Positions 5,931 to 10,766 of a stretch of DNA of 13,404 bases are shown here, one piece after another. The notes under the pieces were generated by a model. It ran no database searches. It was given only the letters and a program-made list of their open reading frames with translations, and was not told the DNA's origin. Numbering within the stretch: position 1 is the first letter of the stretch; each line of letters opens with the position of its first letter. This DNA is from CAZRVH01 sp964624905 (lineage in GTDB: Bacteria > Patescibacteriota > Gracilibacteria > Peribacterales > Peribacteraceae). Made by a program: the position numbers and the translations under genes. The stretch spans positions 1 through 13,404 of the forward strand of contig CAZUYK010000020.1 of NCBI GenBank assembly GCA_964624905.1, given 5' to 3'.

Positions 5931-5955
5931 ACCTCTTTTGTCAGGAGGACAAGGT
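5931..5955 (+). promoter_or_regulatory. hairpin presenting the SD AGGAG in its loop
   Basis: ACC and TTGTC on the left pair with GACAA and GGT on the right (four-base bulge on the left side), leaving AGGAG (5943-5947) as the loop. The loop is also the SD of the tiny ORF at 5956, so a loop-binding protein such as CsrA could block it. The loop sequence is identical to that of the csrA leader hairpin. Confidence 0.4.
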
Positions 5956-5994
5956 ATGGCGCACTTTCGTCTGCGTCAGTTTCCTTTCCTTTAA
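5956..5994 (+). CDS. possible 12-codon leader peptide, unit E
   Basis: ATG follows AGGAGG (5943-5948) at an ideal seven-base spacing and reads MAHFRLRQFPFL before a TAA. No function is recognised. It may be a leader peptide for the next reading frame at 6013, or chance behind a purine-rich loop. Confidence 0.35.
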   Translation: MAHFRLRQFPFL

Positions 5995-6001
5995 CCTGGA
6001 G

Positions 6002-6083
6002 GTGAGTATCGAGTGTCGCCGTGTAGGCCGATCGTTTCGGCGACCACGGCGGCTACGAATACCCATCGAGGGATGAGTATCGG
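6002..6083 (+). other. RNA region with mutually exclusive pairings
   Basis: TGAGTATCG occurs at 6003-6011 and again at 6074-6082. The intervening CGAATACCCATC (about 6056-6067) can pair with either copy (one A-C mismatch each). Pairing with the first copy encloses the hairpin CGCCGTG/CACGGCG with inner GCCGA/TCGGC; pairing with the second makes a compact hairpin. This is an attenuator-like arrangement upstream of the terminator at 6159. Confidence 0.35.
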
Positions 6084-6147
6084 GGTGTTGTCTGCATCGC
6101 TTCATTTGCGGCTTCTGCAGAACTCAACACGTATTCATCTCGGGTAA
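6013..6147 (+). CDS. possible small GTG-start protein (44 aa), unit E
   Basis: A GTG lies ten bases after GGAGG (5998-6002) and opens a 44-residue frame that ends 11 bp before a good terminator. The order SD, small ORF, terminator fits the other units, but composition (VSPCRPIVSATT start) is not distinctive and the stretch is also predicted to fold into hairpins. It may equally be non-coding structured RNA. Confidence 0.22.
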   Translation: MSPCRPIVSATTAATNTHRGMSIGVLSASLHLRLLQNSTRIHLG

Positions 6148-6158
6148 TCGTCACTTAC

Positions 6159-6195
6159 GACGCCAGGGGAGTTCATCCCCTGGCGTCTGCTTTTT
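6159..6195 (+). terminator. Rho-independent terminator ending the small-gene block
   Basis: GACGCCAGGGGA pairs exactly with TCCCCTGGCGTC around GTTCA, followed by TGC and five T residues. It is the last plus-strand terminator before fbaB. Confidence 0.85.
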
Positions 6196-6222
6196 CCAAA
6201 AATGGATCCCTTTTTATACGTC

Positions 6223-6260
6223 AAAAAACAGGCTTATACGATCAGTCGCATAAGCCCTGT
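6223..6260 (-). terminator. minus-strand terminator after the small TTG ORF
   Basis: On the minus strand ACAGG(G)CTTAT pairs with ATAAGCCTGT and runs into six T residues. Its presence implies minus-strand transcription through 6260-6470, where no conserved minus-strand gene is otherwise present. Confidence 0.65.
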
Positions 6261-6397
6261 TCGACGTACCATTTGGGTAGAATGATCCGTCCTGTACCCG
6301 CAGAAGCAATGAAGTGCGCCGAGAAGGGTGGGTAGTAGCAGGCGCGAAGAAGATCTGCGAGCCTGCCGACGATATCCGAGGTGATTCCCGTTCTCAA
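6242..6397 (-). CDS. possible small TTG-start gene or gene remnant (51 aa)
   Basis: Reading leftwards, a 51-codon frame starts at TTG and ends at a TGA inside the loop of the terminator 6223-6260. The peptide looks protein-like (RTGITSDIVGRLADLLRA, then ASAGTGRIILPKWYVEQG) but I do not recognise it. There is no SD for the TTG. A second protein-like frame ending RELIMVA stops at a TGA that overlaps this TTG as TTGA, so the two could be coupled, or be pieces of one gene split by a -1 frameshift. Upstream of that piece a TAG interrupts the frame near 6458-6460. A pseudogene is therefore a fair alternative. Confidence 0.4.
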   Translation of the reverse strand: MRTGITSDIVGRLADLLRACYYPPFSAHFIASAGTGRIILPKWYVEQGLCD

Positions 6398-6502
6398 GCA
6401 ACCATAATCAGCTCACGGGGCGTCGTTTTACCCCCTCCTGCAATCCCTCTTCCGAAGGCCTTCGGCTAGCCTTCACGCATCACTTCCGATCCCCCATCCG
6501 CC
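6261..6502. other. region upstream of fbaB
   Basis: No plus-strand gene is seen. It contains the minus-strand ORF described separately and a palindrome CCGAAGGCCTTCGG near 6451-6464. No good SD precedes fbaB and I could not identify its promoter; TAGAAT near 6279-6284 is a possible -10 without a -35. Confidence 0.4.
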
Positions 6503-7567
6503 ATGAAATTCGCAGAGATCAAAAAGCTTCTCGGTTCCGATGCAGCCCTTCTGGATCACGTTTGTCAGACCATCCGCAAGGAAGACCTCCATCTCCCCTC
6601 CATGGAGACCGTCACGGAGGTGTTCGAGGCCTCCGATCGCCCCTCCAAGGTACAAAAGAACCTGCATGACCTCTATGGACATGGCCGCTTGGGAGGCACG
6701 GGATACCTCTCCATCCTCCCTGTGGACCAGGGCATCGAACATGCGGCAGGCGCATCCTTCGCGAAGAACCCCGCGTACTTCGATCCGGAGAACATCGTGA
6801 AGCTCGCCATCGAAGGCGAGTGCAACGGCGTGGCCTCCACGTACGGCGTGCTGGCCGCGGTAAGCAAGAAATACGCATCGAAGATCCCCTTCATCGTGAA
6901 GCTCAACCACAACGAACTCCTCACCTACCCCAACAAGCACGACCAAGTGATGTTCTGCTCGCCCCAGATGGCCAAGGACATGGGCGCGGTAGGAGTGGGC
7001 GCCACGATCTACTTCGGCTCCCCCGAAGCGACGCGCCAGATCCAGGAGGTCAGCACGGCCTTCGCCGAGGCGCATCGCCTGGGCATGTTCACCATCCTGT
7101 GGTGCTACCTGCGCAACCCCGCCTTCAAGCAGAAGGAACGCGACTTCCACGTGTCCGCTGATCTCACCGGACAGGCAAACCACCTGGGCGTCACCATCGG
7201 CGCGGACATCATCAAGCAGAAGCTGCCCGAGAATAACGGGGGCTTCCTGGCGCTGGGACAGGATAGTTCGTACGGAAAGACCGACAAGCGCGTGTACGAG
7301 GAACTGACGACGGACAACCCCATCGACCTCACGCGCTACCAGGTGGCCAACTGCTACATGGGACGCATCGGCCTCATCAACAGCGGAGGGGCATCCGGCG
7401 AGAACGATTTGGAGGACGCCGTGAAGACCGCCGTCATCAACAAGCGGGCGGGAGGCGCCGGCCTCATCTCGGGCCGCAAAGCCTTCCAGAAGCCTTTGGA
7501 CAAGGGCGTGGAGATCCTCCAGGCCATTCAGGACGTGTACCTCTGCAACGAGATCACCGTAGCCTGA
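6503..7567 (+). CDS. fbaB: class I fructose-bisphosphate aldolase (FbaB/DhnA type)
   Basis: Interconverts fructose 1,6-bisphosphate with dihydroxyacetone phosphate and glyceraldehyde 3-phosphate through a Schiff base; cytosolic, glycolysis/gluconeogenesis. The 354-residue product resembles Escherichia coli FbaB (350 residues) along its whole length as I recall that sequence: GTGYLSILPVDQGIEHAAGA at 65-84, NGVASTYGVL, IPFIVKLNHNE at 128-138, VGATIYFGS, HVSADLTGQANHL, IGADIIKQK at 232-240 (a likely Schiff-base lysine in KQK), NCYMGRIGLINSGGASG and AVINKRAGG. The start is MKFAEIKKLLG, the expected N-terminus. No SD precedes it. Its 3' end overlaps the convergent gene at 7528-7917 by 40 bp and no terminator is visible. 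Confidence 0.96.
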   Translation: MKFAEIKKLLGSDAALLDHVCQTIRKEDLHLPSMETVTEVFEASDRPSKVQKNLHDLYGHGRLGGTGYLSILPVDQGIEHAAGASFAKNPAYFDPENIVKLAIEGECNGVASTYGVLAAVSKKYASKIPFIVKLNHNELLTYPNKHDQVMFCSPQMAKDMGAVGVGATIYFGSPEATRQIQEVSTAFAEAHRLGMFTILWCYLRNPAFKQKERDFHVSADLTGQANHLGVTIGADIIKQKLPENNGGFLALGQDSSYGKTDKRVYEELTTDNPIDLTRYQVANCYMGRIGLINSGGASGENDLEDAVKTAVINKRAGGAGLISGRKAFQKPLDKGVEILQAIQDVYLCNEITVA

Positions 7568-7917
7568 GGAAGGTTGTCTACAACCTGGCTCAAGTGGACG
7601 ACGTGTTCGACCAGTTCTCGGACGTCCTCGATGCGCCTTCGCACGTCGTGGGTCAGCGGCAAGTGGTTCACGTGGTTCACCAAGCTGAACGCCATTTCGT
7701 AAGTCATGGGATGGACGATACTGACGTGTTCTGCGGTTCCCACGTATCCCTGCGCGGTTTTCATGGATACTTCGCGAGATATGGATTGAATGACGGTCGT
7801 GAGCACCAGCTGATTCTGCCTCCTGTCCTCCGTCACGATGACGACGGCGTGAGGACTGTTCGCAATGTCCTGTTCCTTCTGGGGAAGCTCGAAACGGCGT
7901 GCGAAGTCGGATGACAT
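7528..7917 (-). CDS. hypothetical protein (129 aa)
   Basis: I do not recognise this protein. It has 129 residues, begins MSSDFARRFELPQKEQ, has a likely beta segment HAVVIVTEDRRQNQLVLTTV near 23-42, and a helical, His- and Val-rich second half (IEDVRELVEHVVHL). No signal peptide or membrane segment is seen. Its composition is more protein-like than the shadow frames around it. It lies downstream of yidC on the same strand, with a large hairpin between, and its stop lies inside the convergent fbaB. GGAGGG lies about 15 bases before the ATG, too far for a normal SD. Confidence 0.6.
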   Translation of the reverse strand: MSSDFARRFELPQKEQDIANSPHAVVIVTEDRRQNQLVLTTVIQSISREVSMKTAQGYVGTAEHVSIVHPMTYEMAFSLVNHVNHLPLTHDVRRRIEDVRELVEHVVHLSQVVDNLPQATVISLQRYTS

Positions 7918-7966
7918 AAGAGCGTCACTCTAGCCCTCCGCGGAGGGGATGCAAGGGGGGCGACTG

Positions 7967-8045
7967 AAGGGAATCAAGGTAATCAAAGTAGCCAAAGAAA
8001 CCAAGGATATGGATCCTTGATTCCATTGATTGCCTTGATTCCCTT
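7967..8045. repeat. large inverted repeat built of 9-nt tandem repeats
   Basis: The arms 7967-7986 and 8026-8045 are complementary at 19 of 20 positions (the other is a wobble). A second exact 7-bp hairpin, CAAGGAT ATGG ATCCTTG (8002-8019), sits at the centre. Each arm is a 9-base tandem repeat: on the plus strand AATCAAGGT, AATCAAAGT, AGCCAAAGA, AACCAAGGA; on the minus strand a GGNAATCAA-like unit about three to four times. It begins eight bases beyond the yidC stop. No T-tract follows on either strand. The palindrome CCCTCCGCGGAGGG (about 7934-7947) lies nearby. Confidence 0.75.
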
Positions 8046-8052
8046 TATTGCC

Positions 8053-9399
8053 TCAAGCACTCAAGTGCTCTTTATTCACAATAACCTGTTGTCCAATCGC
8101 AAACACCGTCGAGACACCCCAGTACAGGGCCACGGCGGCTGGGAAGCGAAGTGCGAAGAACCCGATCATGAAGGGCAGGACGTAGGTCATCATCTTCTGC
8201 TGCATGGCCATGGCGTTGCCCGGCGTCTCCTCGGCCTTCTCGACTTCCTTGGCCTTTTTCTTATCGGCGATGGCGAACGACAGTTTCATCTGGAAGAACT
8301 GGAGGACGATGAGGAGGATCGGGAAAATGATGACTTCGGGCTTGGTCAAATCGATGCCGAAGAGCGAGTTATTGAAGCTCCAGGAAAGGTTCTGGTTGAA
8401 GCCGTAGATATACTCGCGGGCGAGGGCGATATTCGCTCCTGATTCGACGGCGTACAGCAGTCCGATAAGCAGGGGGAACTGCAACAGGAGGGGCAGGCAG
8501 GATTGGAGGGGATTCACGCCGTGCTCCTTCCAGAGTTTCATGGTTTCCTCGTTCACTTTCTGGGGATCGTTGGGATATTTGGCGCGCACGGCCTCCAGCT
8601 TGGGCTGCAGGAGCTGCATTTTCTTCTGCCCCTCCATGGCGTGCTGGGTGGGGATGAACAGGATGAATTTGATGAGAAGCGTGATGATGATGATCGCCAG
8701 GGCCAGGCTGTGTCCCGGCGTGATGCCGCCGACGAACACCATGGCGTTCAGGATGGGCTTGGTGACCAATGCACGGAACAACTTCACGAAGGCATTGGGC
8801 TGCGCGACGTTGAATGTGGCCGTGAGCGTGGTACCCGATGCGGCCTTCACCCCCGACCCACTCCCCGCCTCCGGCTGGATCTGTACGGGCAGCGTGACTG
8901 TGTACGTACCGACATCATCGAAAACGGAATACTTCCATGGCGCCAGGCTGATCTGCTTCGTCTCCCCGGGCTGCACCGTCGTGACGGGTTCGCAGGGGGT
9001 AACGGTCTCATTGGATGTGCGCTGCTCGCTGGACCCGTCCGATTTCACGTAGGAAACGCCTACGGGAGGCGCGGGACACTTGGATGCGATAAGGACACTC
9101 GGGCCGAACGAACGCGGCTCCAAAGCCGTGCAATCACCACCGGTGAGGGAGCACCACTTGTAGCTGATCCACGGAATCCACCCCTGGTTCTTGCTGAGCG
9201 CGGCAGGATTTTTCAAAAGCAGTACCGGATGCGTACCGATGCGGAACGTATCTGCTTGTGCTTCCAGGATGGGCCTGACTTCAGACGGGGCAACGCTGGA
9301 CGTGTCGGGCTTGGGGAAAAAGACCGTTACGACGACGTAGACGAGGGCGAAAATCAAAAGGTATTCCGTCAGGCGGGACTGCTTCTTCGGCGCTGTCAT
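8053..9399 (-). CDS. yidC: membrane protein insertase YidC/Oxa1 family
   Basis: Inserts and folds inner-membrane proteins, alone or with SecYEG. The 448-residue product has an N-terminal membrane segment (about 13-28), an extracytoplasmic domain (about 30-205), and the C-terminal insertase core with membrane segments near 212-250, 302-320, 355-372, 405-420 and 422-440. Core features are QLLQPKLEAVRAKYPNDPQKVNEE-type coiled region at 262-285, NPLQSCLPLLLQFP at 296-309 and a late VALYWGVS. The groove arginine of the family (RxxxxPL-like context) appears as Lys244 in LLIKFILFIPTQ. The outer domain is only about 175 residues, has four cysteines (83, 90, 108, 136) and does not resemble the long E. 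coli P1 domain. The start overlaps the rnpA stop as ATGA, so the two are coupled. Confidence 0.94.
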   Translation of the reverse strand: MTAPKKQSRLTEYLLIFALVYVVVTVFFPKPDTSSVAPSEVRPILEAQADTFRIGTHPVLLLKNPAALSKNQGWIPWISYKWCSLTGGDCTALEPRSFGPSVLIASKCPAPPVGVSYVKSDGSSEQRTSNETVTPCEPVTTVQPGETKQISLAPWKYSVFDDVGTYTVTLPVQIQPEAGSGSGVKAASGTTLTATFNVAQPNAFVKLFRALVTKPILNAMVFVGGITPGHSLALAIIIITLLIKFILFIPTQHAMEGQKKMQLLQPKLEAVRAKYPNDPQKVNEETMKLWKEHGVNPLQSCLPLLLQFPLLIGLLYAVESGANIALAREYIYGFNQNLSWSFNNSLFGIDLTKPEVIIFPILLIVLQFFQMKLSFAIADKKKAKEVEKAEETPGNAMAMQQKMMTYVLPFMIGFFALRFPAAVALYWGVSTVFAIGQQVIVNKEHLSA

Positions 9400-9767
9400 G
9401 TGAGGGTGGAAAGAAACTCCGAGATGTCTTTGCGGATCACCTCGAACGAGGCGTCCAGACTAGCTGCTCGCGGGCACACCAACAACTGGACGGCGGGCAT
9501 TTTCTCGCGTTCTTTCAGCTCCAGGCGAATCGCTTCCCTGCAACGGCGGCGCATGCGGTTACGACGCACCGCGGACTTATCCAGCGACGCCGAAGCGAAC
9601 GTACCCAGGTACAGCGCGTCTTTCGTTTTGTCGGCATCGGGACGGCGGGGATGCCCGGGAACCCAACGGATCGTCATCGTCTTCCCCTTCCATACCTTCC
9701 CTTTGCGAAGGACGAAATCATTCACTTTGCGGCCGGAGAGACGTTTGGCGATCATCCTTGGAAGCAT
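9396..9767 (-). CDS. rnpA: ribonuclease P protein component
   Basis: Protein subunit that assists the RNase P RNA in 5' maturation of tRNAs. The 123-residue product carries the signature SAVRRNRMRRRCREAIR at about 64-80, the family's basic RNR motif, and the usual short N-terminal RL (residues 9-10). Two starts are possible: ATG at 9767 (MLPRMIAKRL), chosen because many family members open with an MLP/MLK-RL pattern, or ATG at 9755, which would be leaderless behind the extended -10 TGG TATGCT (9763-9771). It overlaps yidC by four bases (ATGA). The usual rpmH upstream and dnaA nearby are absent. Confidence 0.93.
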   Translation of the reverse strand: MLPRMIAKRLSGRKVNDFVLRKGKVWKGKTMTIRWVPGHPRRPDADKTKDALYLGTFASASLDKSAVRRNRMRRRCREAIRLELKEREKMPAVQLLVCPRAASLDASFEVIRKDISEFLSTLT

Positions 9768-9771
9768 ACCA
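9763..9771 (-). promoter_or_regulatory. extended -10 element of rnpA-yidC
   Basis: TGG followed by TATGCT on the minus strand overlaps the first possible rnpA start codon and ends seven bases before the second (9755). It is the same TG-N-TATGCT element seen before cysS, which argues for a shared promoter type with little or no 5' UTR. Confidence 0.35.
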
Positions 9772-9822
9772 GTGCTTTGAATGGAACGCCAAAGAGCCCT
9801 GTTTCAGGCCTTTTTAGAGATA

Positions 9823-9853
9823 TTGACAAATTTTAAATATGGCGTATTATAAT
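9823..9853 (+). promoter_or_regulatory. strong sigma-70-type promoter of the unit F gene
   Basis: A perfect TTGACA (9823-9828) is followed by TATTAT (9845-9850) after 16 bp, overlapping a perfect TATAAT (9848-9853) after 19 bp. The spacer is AT-rich. Transcription would start near 9857-9860, just before the motif TTCACAGCA (9865-9873) and the left arm of unit F. Confidence 0.8.
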
Positions 9854-9963
9854 AAATAAGATCTTTCACAGCAACTCGGAAAGAGTGAGGTGACTTCCGT
9901 AAGGATGCCTGGGTGTACCAGGCAAAAAACGGAGGAATATTCCATCCACAAAGGAGTCTGAAC

Positions 9964-10269
9964 ATGTCCCGCGCTTTGTTTCTCCCCCCGCGTAATGCCG
10001 AATCGTTCGTTCTGTGCAGCTCGTCCCGCGACATCCGTCCCGGGTCCGACCGCCATCTCGACCAACTCGACAAACCGCAACGGCGCCCCGCGAACCGCAT
10101 CGAGCATCTGCTGCCCGTCATCAAGACCCACGGCGGCGACATCACCCCCAAGGTGATCGTGGCTCGCGTTCCCGGCACCGCGCCGCTGCAAAGCATCGTC
10201 CGCGAAGTGATCGAAGCCAAGCAGCGCTCCGCCGTCGAACCCGCCGTCTCCCTCGCGAAGGCGGGCTAA
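9964..10269 (+). CDS. hypothetical protein (101 aa), unit F
   Basis: I do not recognise this protein. It has 101 residues, begins MSRALFLPPRNAESFVL, has a charged middle (RHLDQLDKPQRRPANRIEHL) and a more regular C-terminal half with a beta-like ITPKVIVARVPG and a helix LQSIVREVIEAKQRSAVEPA. No signal or membrane segment. The start is set by AAGGAG at 9951-9956, seven bases upstream; an upstream in-frame ATG at 9913 lies inside the leader hairpin and lacks an SD. It has a strong promoter and terminator of its own, so it is probably well expressed. Confidence 0.7.
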   Translation: MSRALFLPPRNAESFVLCSSSRDIRPGSDRHLDQLDKPQRRPANRIEHLLPVIKTHGGDITPKVIVARVPGTAPLQSIVREVIEAKQRSAVEPAVSLAKAG

Positions 10270-10307
10270 CGGCACCGCTCCGCATTGCGGAGCAACATTG
10301 TGGATCT

Positions 10308-10341
10308 GCACTTGCTACCGGAATTCTCCGGTAGCAAGTGC
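10308..10341 (+). other. 14-bp perfect hairpin in the unit F 3' UTR
   Basis: GCACTTGCTACCGG and CCGGTAGCAAGTGC are exact complements around AATTCT. There is no T-tract, and the true terminator lies 34 bp further on, so its role is probably stability, processing or protein binding. Confidence 0.7.
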
Positions 10342-10374
10342 ACCCCTTGAAGTCAGCTCACTCTGTCCCCTCCC

Positions 10375-10404
10375 AAAGCCCGCTTTCGATAGCGGGCTTT
10401 TTTT
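10375..10404 (+). terminator. Rho-independent terminator of unit F
   Basis: AAAGCCCGCT pairs exactly with AGCGGGCTTT around TTCGAT and continues into further T residues (seven in all). It separates the unit F gene from gatC. Confidence 0.9.
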
Positions 10405-10427
10405 ATGCCCCGCACCACGCGCTTCGC

Positions 10428-10456
10428 TTGGATGCAGGGCTATTTTTCTGTACCAT
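10428..10456 (+). promoter_or_regulatory. gatCA promoter
   Basis: TTGGAT (10428-10433) and TACCAT (10451-10456) are separated by 17 bp. The -10 ends nine bases before the gatC ATG, so the transcript would be leaderless or nearly so. Confidence 0.45.
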
Positions 10457-10465
10457 CCGGCGGTC

Positions 10466-10765
10466 ATGACGCAGCTGACCGCAGACCAAGTCCGGCATAT
10501 CGCCAAGCTCGCCCGCCTCACCCTGAAGGATGAGGAAGTGGAAACGTACGCGAAGGAGATGAGTTCGATCATGACCTATATCGACATGCTTTCCGAAGTG
10601 GACACCTCCAAGGTGGAGGCCACGGCCGGAGGCACGTCTTTGGTCAACAGCGTGCGTGAAGACATCGTCCAGAACCCCACCAAAGCAAAGCCCGACGAAC
10701 TCCTGGCCACCAGTCCCCTACCTATCGAAGACCACCAGATCGAAACCCCCTCCGCCCACGGCTGA
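10466..10765 (+). CDS. gatC: aspartyl/glutamyl-tRNA amidotransferase subunit C
   Basis: Small subunit of the GatCAB complex that converts Glu-tRNA-Gln (and often Asp-tRNA-Asn) to the amidated form. The 99-residue product fits the family: QVRHIAKLARLTLKDEEVE near 8-26, then MSSIMTYIDMLSEVDTS near 32-48 and the C-terminal REDIV and LATSP segments that wrap around GatA. No SD is seen, and a promoter -10 ends nine bases upstream, so the mRNA is probably leaderless. One base separates its stop from the gatA start, implying coupled translation. Confidence 0.95.
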   Translation: MTQLTADQVRHIAKLARLTLKDEEVETYAKEMSSIMTYIDMLSEVDTSKVEATAGGTSLVNSVREDIVQNPTKAKPDELLATSPLPIEDHQIETPSAHG

Positions 10766-10766
10766 T

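Larger units (their letters stand above)
5867..6220 (+). repeat. unit E: inverted-repeat-bounded unit
   Basis: The left arm 5867-5890 matches the reverse complement of 6197-6220 at 18 of 24 positions without gaps, or 20 of 24 allowing G-U pairs. TTCACAGCAC (5855-5864) lies just before the left arm as in unit C. The left arm starts 89 nt before the ATG at 5956. The 12-bp terminator hairpin 6159-6187 ends nine bases before the right arm. Protein coding is the least clear of the six units. Confidence 0.55.
9882..10364 (+). repeat. unit F: solitary inverted-repeat-bounded small-gene unit
   Basis: The left arm AGAGTGAGGTGACTTC (9882-9897) matches the reverse complement of GAAGTCAGCTCACTCT (10349-10364) at 15 of 16 positions, and weaker pairing extends on both sides. 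Left arm to ATG is 82 nt. Between the arms are the leader hairpin TGCCTGG/CCAGGCA (9906-9924), an SD, the gene 9964-10269, a 7-bp hairpin (10277-10293) and an exact 14-bp hairpin (10308-10341) ending seven bases before the right arm. TTCACAGCA precedes the left arm as in units C and E. The plan equals that of the array 3.7 kb to the left. Confidence 0.7.

Noticed and set aside
4226..6195. Integron-type gene cassettes with attC sites
   Set aside because: Small genes followed by hairpins suggest it, but the hairpins lack the GTTRRRY/RYYYAAC cores and no integrase is in the window.
6402..6445. tmRNA-like tag (GKT... ending MVA and stop) on the minus strand
   Set aside because: It resembles a Bacillus-type tag (GKTNSF...), but no tRNA-like ends, T-arm or usual tmRNA 5' sequence are present at the required distances, and fbaB occupies the upstream side.
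10277..10341. The two hairpins after the 9964 gene as terminators
   Set aside because: Neither is followed by a T-tract; the real terminator is at 10375-10404.
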